Position numbers and translations under genes: made by a program
Assembly: GCA_963932465.1 (NCBI GenBank)
Contig: OZ010792.1
Coordinates: 992,001-1,056,000, forward strand
Direction: 5' to 3'
Length of the DNA stretch: 64,000 bases
Source of the DNA: Maratus speciosus
Lineage: Eukaryota; Arthropoda; Arachnida; Araneae; Salticidae
Notes under the pieces: generated by a model
Databases searched by the model: none
Told to the model about the DNA's origin: nothing
The model's input: the letters and a program-made list of their open reading frames with translations, nothing else
Shown here: positions 56,251 through 64,000 of the stretch, piece after piece
How the letters are laid out: every line of letters starts with the position of its first letter
How positions within the stretch are numbered: position 1 is the stretch's first letter

Positions 56251-56783
56251 CTGTTTTAGTGGCAGAATTGCTGTAAAATTTTGTATAAGAGCCTTTTTTT
56301 TTTCTTTCTAGGTTCAGTGTTGAATGGCGGGTTGATTTCTAGACTGCTCCGGTTGGGATGCGGGGTGGGGGGTGGGGGGGGAGATTTTAGAGTTCTGTAA
56401 AATACTAGGTTAAATCGTTATACTTTTGTTTAGAAGCCTAGTTATTTGGGTTACTAGTTTATTATGTTGTACTTTTCAACTTCGTCCCTTCTAATCCTTT
56501 CCGCCCCCCCCCCCTTCCTCCCCAATCTTAAGGTTCAGGGCTGTTCAAAATATGAATGCTATTTTAAAAATGCACAATTCTCGTTCTATTTTTTTTATAA
56601 ATCCACATTTTGAAACCTTGACCAAAGATACATTTGAGGTCACCCCTCCCACCGTTTGAGACTTACCTGTCCCCCGGGGGGCATATTTATTGTTTATTCC
56701 AAACCATCTCGTGCAACATATTGTTGGAAAGCTTTTAATGTCCTCTTTTATTTTCTGCCCCCTTACACGCTCTTGGCACTTTT

Positions 56784-57980
56784 TAGCTCACAGGCCTGAG
56801 ATCTAATGTGCCTGTCGGTTTTGTATGTATGTACGTACGTAACGCGATAACTCTTGATAGAAATATCCGATTTGCTTCAATTTTTCTTCTATGTTCATTC
56901 TGCTAAGGCACTTCCCTGATTAGTTTTGGGGGCTCATTGGTTAAGTATAAAGGGAAAACGGGGGGCTAATCCCCTCCCCCCACCCTTAGCTTAGATAAAT
57001 GGGTTTTTCATGCAGAATTATCAGATTTTCTTCAAATTTTGGTATACCGATTAATTTTGATAACGAGTTTCTCTGATTATATGTGAAGGTTCATCGTTAT
57101 AGTCTAAAGGGGGGAGGGGGGGGGACGAGGGCATAATACCCTCTCTAATTTAGATAGATGGGTTTTGCTATCCGATTTACTTCAAATTTGGTATACCAGT
57201 TTATTCTGATAAGGCGCTTCCCTGATGACATTTGGAGGGTCATTGGTTAAGTATAAAGAGGGGAAACGGGGAGGGGCAATTCCCCCCCCCCCCATTAGTT
57301 TATTTTTCGAGGGGCATTATTCTTTGAAATAAGAGCATAATATACAGTTAGTGTGAACAGCCTGTGAGCTCAATGCCATCAGTTTAACTGGGCACTTTTC
57401 TTTTTAGCTCACAGGCTATCAAAGCCTGAGAGCTAATGTGCCCGCAGTTTCTGTATGTATGTACATACGTAACGCGATAACTCTCGATAGAAATATCCGA
57501 TTTGCTTCAAATTTTTTTTTCTAGGTTCTTTCTCATAAGGCGCTTCCCTGATTAGTTTTGGGGGTTCATTGTGGTCAAGTATAAAGGACGGGGTTACGGG
57601 GGCTATCCCCTCACTTAGATAAATGGGTTTTTCATGCAGAATTATCAGATTTACTTCAATTTTGGTATACCAGTTAATTCTGATAAGATGCTTCCCTGAT
57701 TAAATTTGGAGGTTCATTGTTTAAATATAAAGGGAGCAACATGGGCTAACCCCCCTTAATTTAGATAGATGGGTTTTTCTATCTGATTTGCTTCAAATTT
57801 GGTAACCAGTTTATTCCGATAAAGCGCTTCCCTGATTTGGAGGCTTATTGTTTAAGTATAGAGATGTGACGGGGAGGGGGGGCTGATTCCCCCTTAATTT
57901 ATTTTTCGAAAGGCATTCTTTGAAGTAAGAGTATAAAATACACTTAGTATGAATGGACTGTGAGCTCAATGCCATCAGTT
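56784..57980 (+). repeat. Tandem duplication of about 620 bp with internal 150-bp subrepeats
   Basis: The block starting AGCTCACAGGCCTGAGA (56784) recurs at 57403 (AGCTCACAGGCTATCAAAGC). Both contain TGTATGTATGTAC, ACGTAACGCGATAACTCT and GAAATATCCGATTTGCTTCA. Within each copy a shorter unit with AGATAAATGGGTTTTTCATG, TCAAATTTTGGTATACC and CGCTTCCCTGATTA repeats three times. Both end with TGTGAGCTCAATGCCATCAG. Confidence 0.88.
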
Positions 57981-60409
57981 TAACTCGATACTTTTCTTTT
58001 TTATTTATTATTGTTTCAGTGAGTGCACTCTGCATGTCAGCGAATGAGTCAATAACTGTTTATAGTTTTTAGATTACTGCTGGAAAAAAATAAAGAAACA
58101 TATAATCAAGGAATATACTTTTATTTATTTGTTAACCAGAGAAAAGTATGTTATTTCATTGTTAATGGCTCTAGGATGAGAACATTTTTTTTTTCCTTAA
58201 CAGCTGAAAATTTGGTAAACATTAAAAAGAAAGATATTTATAAACTGTAAATGAGATAAGGAGATATATATTTTATAAAGGGAAAGAAATTTTAGTTAAA
58301 TATATTATTAAAAGGAGAAATTTGATTAATAATTGATGGATAATTAGTATGTGATGATTGGTTAATTACATTCATCACAGCTATTTTAAAAGAAGATTTG
58401 CAATATTTGCATTTCCCCCATGCTTATAGGAGACCCTATAAAGTCTGAAAAACCATTTAACTTTTTAAACAAATTTAGAGCTTTCAAAATTTCGCTCATC
58501 TGCTCATTTTTAAGAAGTTTATACGCGTTTTAGGGAGTTTATAGGAAGTAAGTCCCCATCTGTTTGGTTGAAGGAAATAAGAGTAGAAAGTACATCTTTT
58601 CCGGATGAAAAAAAAAAAAAAAAACATTTCTTTCTTTTTTTTTTTATATGACCGAGATCTTTTTTAAAGATAAATTTAAATATAATATAAATTATTATCA
58701 AAATTATATCTTAAAAATAATAATTTTAAAAGTTAAAAAACCTTATTATTTGACTCAAAGGTATGTAGTAGCTTACTTCTGGGTCGCTAACATTGTCTAG
58801 GGCCCCAATAAATGGAGGTGAGGGGTGAGAGTTAGTCGTTACGGCCCTGTTGATTCCCTACGTTTTGCAATTACTATTTTTCAGCTTATCTGTGTGAATC
58901 TGTGAACACCGAAATATCGATTCAAGTATCAATTCTAGAATATGGGAATCGATTCTTATTGCGATCGATTCTGTTTTATATGATGTCGATTTTAATCGAT
59001 TCTCAAATTTTCCAGAATCGCCCATCACTACTATATGCTCAATTTCAGAACCGTAGCTGCAATATTAACAGGGCAATTTCACAGAAAATCATTATTTTGG
59101 GGGGGAGAATCAAATTTATGATATGTTTAATTTAAGGGTATGATTGGAAAACTTGATATTTTTCTATTCTATAAAAAAATCCTAATGAAAAGGCATTGTA
59201 AATTACTGTTTACAAACTAAGTTAAGTACCATTATTGTCTTTGTTATGTCATAATGTTACGTCAGTTACACGTGTAAATGCCATTTTTTTCTTTTTTATT
59301 ATTCAGAAATTAATTAAACAAGTTACTGTTATAATCTGGCAGTACTTAGTGTTGTTGAGAACATTAAATCACTTTTTTTAACTGGATAGTTTTGATAATT
59401 TTTACATTTCGGTGAAGGCAGAAAAAATGTTTGTCTATTTTATGTTACATCAGTTACAGAATTTTGAATTGCAATTTTGGGGACTCAAAGAGAGATTGAA
59501 ATAATCTGCAGGTATTTGGGTATTAAGACCTTAGTAAGAAATATTTTAAATTGTAAAAATTTGTTCTAGCTTTATTAGTAAATTTTCTACATAGGTTTGA
59601 AAACAAAATTCGATGATAAAATGTTACGTCAGTTACGATGGAATTGCCTAACATAGTTTTGGAGGAGGGGTGTAGTTATAAAGACCTATTTTTGAGGGAG
59701 TTTTTAAGGAGGGGGGGTAAGGGTGAAATGCTGGTTTAAAGCTTATGAGGCTACATTTGTGACTGTGTATGAGATGTAACTACATCACTATGATCCCGAG
59801 TCCAAACGACAGTAGTTACGTCACATCCACTGTCACAAATCTAGCCCCATAAGCTAAAAATCAGCCTTTCACCCCAACTCCTCCCCTTTCACTCCTCCCT
59901 CCAAAGCTATGTGAATATAGCAGCTATTGTTCTGAAATTGAGCATATAGGCATCTAAGACATTAGACTGATATTCCACAACAACCATCAAAGTACAAATA
60001 TTTTATATACACTAGGGACAATAATTATTGAATTACCCACATAACATAAGTGCACAAAACCATCAGTCTCAGGGCTGATTTCGGTCCTGGAGAGATTTAT
60101 ATAATAGCAATTTTACTTTTAAGAACTTTTAATTTTATTGTTAGAGATCAATTTTCAGCCATAATGCAAGACAACAGAAATCTTCTTGCCAATTTCCATT
60201 TGGTTTTTCCTAAAAACTCGGAGAAGTTTTCAGATTTACTTGGTTATTCAAAGCTTGGCTTGGATGGACTTCTTGCACCCATGGTTTATAATACAGCCAA
60301 ACCATAGTTACTCTTTAGTAGCCTTAGTTACTGTAACAATTTGTGATTCAATTGTAGATAAACATACTATTTTTGTTTAAACATTCTCAATGCTATAGAG
60401 GATTTATCT

Positions 60410-61180
60410 AGTAAAATAAGCTGACCACCCGTTGAGGCCCTATCATTGCTATTTGTTTCAAAATCAGCATCTGTATATGCTATTAAGTTTATTACTAGAA
60501 AGATTAAGTTCTAAATACTTCATATGATTTACATATCCCAAAAATTTTAACAAACCATTCTAGTATAGGTGACCCCTGGACTGGATTACTCTGGAATTGG
60601 CTGAAAATACGAAAAGCATGTGAGATATCAGGCCTAGAATGCCTAGCGATAAACAGGACATCTTAAAACATTTCCATATGGAAGCTGTAGCATTTGATTG
60701 AGTGTATTTTAGAATAAACTATCCTTTTAAAACGATTACAAACCTCTTTAATGTACACAGATTGATGAATTATACACTTCACTCATTTTCAAATTCTGTT
60801 GCAAGTAGCCTTCCCTTTTGAATCAAAATCTTTAAATCAAATTGTTTCCTTTATAGATTAACTACTTTATCAACATGCTTTTTCTGTTGCAAAATAAAAC
60901 AAAATCATCTACATAGAGAGGTAAAGCAATGTCATTAGTATAAAAATACAAATGCAGTTATTCTAGCTTAATATTTTAAAACACAAATTTATTAATATCC
61001 TGTGTAATTCAAAAAACACACGTAGTCGTTTTGATGAAAATCATAAAGAGTACCCTGTAATTTTTAAACTAAATTTGCTGTACCTTTGACCACAAAACCT
61101 CGTGATTATGTCGTATATAACCTGCTCAGCTAACGGCACATAAAGATAAGCTGCCTTTATGGTGCACGGAAAGTGAGTCC
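60410..61180 (-). pseudogene. Ty1/copia retrotransposon relic (reverse transcriptase to RNase H)
   Basis: Minus-strand fragments in shifting frames follow the order of a copia Pol protein. KAAYLYVPLAEQVIYD (about 61100-61150) matches the usual 'KTAYLNG-LEEEIYM' motif. Next comes LQGTLYDFHQ (near 61060), then LPLYVDDFVLFCN (60890-60930) with the YVDD active site, and finally AYTDADFETNSNDRASTGG (60421-60480), the start of the copia RNase H. Several stops and frameshifts interrupt it. Neither LTRs nor gag and integrase were found, so this is an old fragment in the host intron. Confidence 0.82.
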
Positions 61181-62553
61181 AACCTTGATAAGAAACAAAA
61201 TCTAAAAAGAAAAATCTTATAATGCTAAAGGATACTTTATGTTAGCTGAGCACAAATTTCTCCAATAGCATTATTTTTCCTCGCCAATAGCAAATAATAT
61301 ATAATAATTAAAATGCATGCAGATATAGTGTTTTAATCACAAAAACATTTTAATTATTTTATTCACAAAGATTTTTAATTACTTGATATGTATGTAAATA
61401 GGTAGGTTTTATTTTTCGCTTGTGTAAATTAGAAACAATGCTTTGATTTTGAAATAAAATGTCTTGGTTTAGAACATTATTTATTTGTGCGTTTTAAATT
61501 AAATGAGTGAAAGTCTTATATTTTAAGTTAATTGAATACAGTATGAATGACAGTGATTGGGAATAATATTTGGTGATTTATCACCTGCGTCTGGCTGACA
61601 TAAAAGTACCTGCTAAAGTCAATAACAGGGTTAAAAGTTTCTCTATATTTTTCTCCTTTTACTTGTTTGTAATCCTAGGCAACTAGTTGGTTTTGTAAAT
61701 AACACTAAAATGACTGATTTCTTTAAAAATGACAATTTTTTCAATTGACTGACGTTTTATTAAATCTCATTCAATTTTACTAAAAATAGGTTCTTGGTCG
61801 CTCCAAATTCAATATATTTTCTGAAACATTTTATTGCATTGTTTCAGATGGTACTTTCACAAGCTGTACACTACACGATGTAGGATTATGGTTGCACAGC
61901 TTACCCATATGCAATAACAGTATCTCCATCATCAATAATAATAATTATTGTATGATAAAAATATTTTTTATTAGTAAAACCTGTGAATAATAAGTGGGTA
62001 AATTTTGTTTTTGTATTATTTTATTCTTTCTATGAAAAAAGAAAAAGAAAGATGAAACTTGAAGTTTACCTACTTTTTGGGCTGATGAACAAGTAACTTT
62101 TCAAGATGACTTACGTCAACTTGCTGGTTTCGAATATCAAAATGCATGAAATTCATTGCCACCAGATCATTATATTGCATGTATGTGTGCTTCATGTCCA
62201 TGGACATCACAAAAAAAGAAAGAAAAGTTAGTAGAATTCAGCAACTTCGTTATTCAGGAATCTGAAAATTAAAGAATTTCTTTAACGCTGTAATCACTTT
62301 ATCTCATATATGTCAGCTTTGCAGTTAATGAAAAGAACATAAATTCGATTGGCTTTTTTTTTTCCTCCCAGTCAATTTGACAATGATGCTCTCACGGTTC
62401 AAGAACCAAATCAAATTTCACTCTAATTTCTTGTTTGAGAACCAAATTGTTTGATAATTGGAATGTTTCGGAATTTATGTCCTACTGCCTCATGCATATT
62501 TAGTTTTAATAGATGGTATTTATAAATGTTTCTTTTTTATTTATTATTGTTAG
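61181..62553. other. Intronic sequence, no gene seen
   Basis: AT-rich sequence leading to the polypyrimidine tract and acceptor of exon B. It may include further unrecognisable copia remains. Confidence 0.45.
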
Positions 62554-62826
62554 ATTCAAGATGAGGCAGAAGGGAAAGAAGAGGAAGAAGTTAAAAAAAC
62601 TCCTGAAGAAATGAAAGAACTGAAAGTGGAGACTTACAAATTGGTGAATGAGTTTAATAAGAAGATTGGATTGCCTGAGGCAACACAAGAAGATTTTAAT
62701 AAAGTGTGGAACAGAAACAAGAAACGGTATGGAAAACGTTTTGCTGGGAAAGTCGTAAAAGTAATAGCCGTCTTGAAAGAAAGTCTAGAGGAAATAGAAT
62801 CCACAGTTGCGGAAGAAACAAGTGAA
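62554..62826 (+). CDS. Internal exon of the acidic repeat protein gene (exon B)
   Basis: The exon is bounded by TTATTATTGTTAG (acceptor ends 62553) and AGTGAA|GTAAGA, a consensus donor. It is exactly 91 codons, phase 0 at both ends, so it can be skipped or duplicated without changing frame. The product starts IQDEAEGKEEEEVKKTPEEM and continues with KELKVETYKLVNEFNKKIG, LPEATQEDFNKVWNRNKKRY, a basic stretch GKRFAGKVVKVIAVLKE and an acidic end. It aligns with exon A over [S/T]P-E-(x)-LK-E ... K-[FI]GLP, then PED/QED, with a helical stretch after. It therefore looks like a diverged copy of the same module, more basic in its second half. Function and family unknown; downstream exons lie beyond the window. 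Confidence 0.87.
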
Positions 62827-63055
62827 GTAAGAAAATTTCACAATTTTCTCAAATTATAATAATAGATTTAATTACATGAATTTTTATTCATGTAATGTTA
62901 TATATTATATGATACTTTTCGGTTAGCTGGGCGCCAGTGTTATATATACATACATATATATATACATGTATATATATCTATACATATATTGTATATATAC
63001 ACATATATATATATGTATATATATGTGTGTGTGTGTGTATATATATATATATGCA

Positions 63056-63687
63056 CAGGGAGCTGGAGCCAGAGCGCTCCGGAGCTGTGTTTTCCCTGGA
63101 GTTGGAGCTCTAAATTTTCCCTTGCTCCAGGGCTCCTTTAGTTTTTAATATTCTTTTATAAATCTTTTTTTTTTTCAGTCTTTTAAATTTCCAGGCTTAA
63201 AATATTTTAATTATATCATTATTCAGTATTTTACTTACATCATTTTTAGGTTTTTTTTTATATTAGAGATGGAAAACTTCTCAAAACATGGTAACACTAC
63301 TTTACTTCTACTTGAGCTAAGTGACAACACTAGTTGAAAAATATGGCCGCATGTTGTTTACAAGTGTAGCTGTACAATTTTGTTGAAAAGTGTAGAAGAA
63401 ATTTAAGATTTTTGTGTTTAAAATTCCATCAAAATTTCTATTTTAAATGCAAAAGCTAAAAAATGTCATATTTTCTGAACAAGCATTTCAAGTTTGATGA
63501 GAAGAAAAATGCATTTTGACAGATCTTTCATGAAGGTAAAGGAAGAAAGAATTTGTGAGCAAAAAAATTAAATGTGTAAATTAAAATCTGCAACTCAAAA
63601 GCGCGAAGTCGGAGCCGAGCCGGAGCCACAGCATTTTATCTAGGAGTGGAGCTGGAGCATCAAAAATTGTTAGGCTCCAGGTCACTG
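63056..63687. mobile_element. Non-autonomous hAT-like element, GGAGC family, copy 2
   Basis: The left end CAGGGAGCTGGAGCC and right end GGCTCCAGGTCACTG are flanked by tatatgca (63048-63055) and tacatgca (63688-63695), 8 bases with one difference. It is inverted relative to copy 1 at 2052-2659 and has the same interior. Confidence 0.88.
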
Positions 63688-63713
63688 TACATGCATATAT
63701 ACATAGATATGTA

Positions 63714-64000
63714 CAGTAGACTCCCTCAAATCCGCATAGCTTGGGACCAGAGGTTGTGCGGATTTTAGAATTTTGCAGATTTCTGTCATTGATTTGTTTA
63801 CATTTTTGAAACATTAATTTGATTGGCAGTTAAGCAAGGGAAATTATAATGAATACTTACAATATAGGCAAACATTAAAATATGTAAAATATTAAAATAA
63901 TTTATTAGTTTAAAAGTAAGTAATTATTAAAATAATTATGTAAAATAAAAATATAGAAAAATATCAAATTATTACTGATGAAATCAATTCAATTCGATTC
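63714..64000. mobile_element. Pogo/Tigger-like element, copy 2, cut by the window end
   Basis: Starting at CAGTAGACTCCCTCAAATCC after a TA, the sequence follows the copy at 36329-37025 closely, including GTTGTGCGGATTTTAGAATT. Confidence 0.8.

Larger units (their letters stand above)
51786..59030. mobile_element. hAT-like element with TAGTGATGGGCGATT ends and AATCGATT motifs
   Basis: The left end TAGTGATGGGCGATTTCG and right end AGAATCGCCCATCACTA are flanked by perfect 8-bp duplications ctatatgc (51778-51785 and 59031-59038). Both subterminal regions carry several AATCGATT/ATCGATT sites. The 7.2-kb interior includes a CAGGGCTTG element, foldbacks and tandem duplications but no recognised transposase. 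It lies inside a foldback inside the host intron. Confidence 0.93.
51693..60032. mobile_element. Foldback element with TTCAATAATTATTGTCCC ends, split by a hAT insertion
   Basis: The left end TTCAATAATTATTGTCCCTA is the inverse of the right end TAGGGACAATAATTATTGAA. The inverted homology continues for more than 100 bp, resuming across the inserted hAT element (AATTTCAGAACCGTAGCTGC at 59041 against its complement near 59920-59945). The remaining 1.1 kb is itself palindromic around 59790. Three or four GTTACGTCAGTTAC motifs occur at 59255-59815. No target duplication was resolved. Confidence 0.8.
43601..62553 (+). other. Intron of about 19 kb filled with transposable elements
   Basis: The intron begins GTAGGA and ends TTATTATTGTTAG with phase 0 on both sides. 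It holds a Helitron, two large hAT elements, foldbacks, a SINE dimer and a copia relic, all listed separately. A skipped exon inside it cannot be excluded; I saw none. Confidence 0.75.
62911..64000. mobile_element. MITE of the GCCGGGCGCC family, left part, with insertions
   Basis: GATACTTTTCGG followed by TTAGCTGGGCGCCAGTGTTA and a TATA/GTGTGT microsatellite matches the left ends at 26740 and 38135. A hAT MITE (63056-63687) and a pogo-like element (from 63714) interrupt its core. The right end is probably beyond the window, so the end coordinate is a limit only. Confidence 0.6.

Overview
This is eukaryotic DNA: very AT-rich, almost gene-free, with large introns and dense, nested transposable elements. 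hAT, Tigger/pogo and Helitron elements, an I-group LINE and a tRNA-derived SINE together suggest an invertebrate, plausibly an arthropod. The species cannot be told from the sequence.

The only convincing host gene runs left to right. Two coding exons (43284-43600 and 62554-62826) have good splice sites and compatible phases, and are separated by an intron of about 19 kb. They encode an acidic, lysine/glutamate-rich protein in which each exon appears to carry one diverged copy of a helical 'GLP' module; I do not recognise the family. A possible minus-strand exon (10461-10641) has a diverged duplicate at 6748-6893. The best preserved protein genes belong to a LINE on the minus strand (11266-16520), with two full-length reading frames: ORF1 with three zinc knuckles, and ORF2 with endonuclease, reverse transcriptase and RNase H.

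Layout. 1-5 kb: tRNA-like SINE fragment, a GGAGC-rich hAT MITE, a GCCGGC-rich hAT element and a 300-bp foldback. 6-11 kb: duplicated exon-like segment, a roughly 30-bp minisatellite and single transposon ends. 11-16.5 kb: the LINE. 17.6-23.6 kb: a hAT element with a broken transposase, holding a second element that holds a third. 23.6-33.2 kb: a foldback element built from 139-bp and 178-bp tandem repeats, interrupted by a 6.6-kb hAT element that itself carries three more insertions. 33-43 kb: several MITEs, a CAGCAGTCACC-ended element and a 4.2-kb element filled with other elements and a 0.9-kb long inverted repeat. 43.6-62.5 kb, inside the host intron: a Helitron, a hAT element holding a palindromic SINE dimer and a Tigger-like MITE, a foldback holding a 7.2-kb hAT element, and a Ty1/copia relic. 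62.9-64 kb: another stack of MITEs.

Element boundaries rest mainly on terminal inverted repeats plus target-site duplications (TSDs) read from the sequence. Thirteen elements have 8-bp duplications matching at 7 or 8 positions, the hAT hallmark. Superfamily names without a visible transposase are inferences from those ends.
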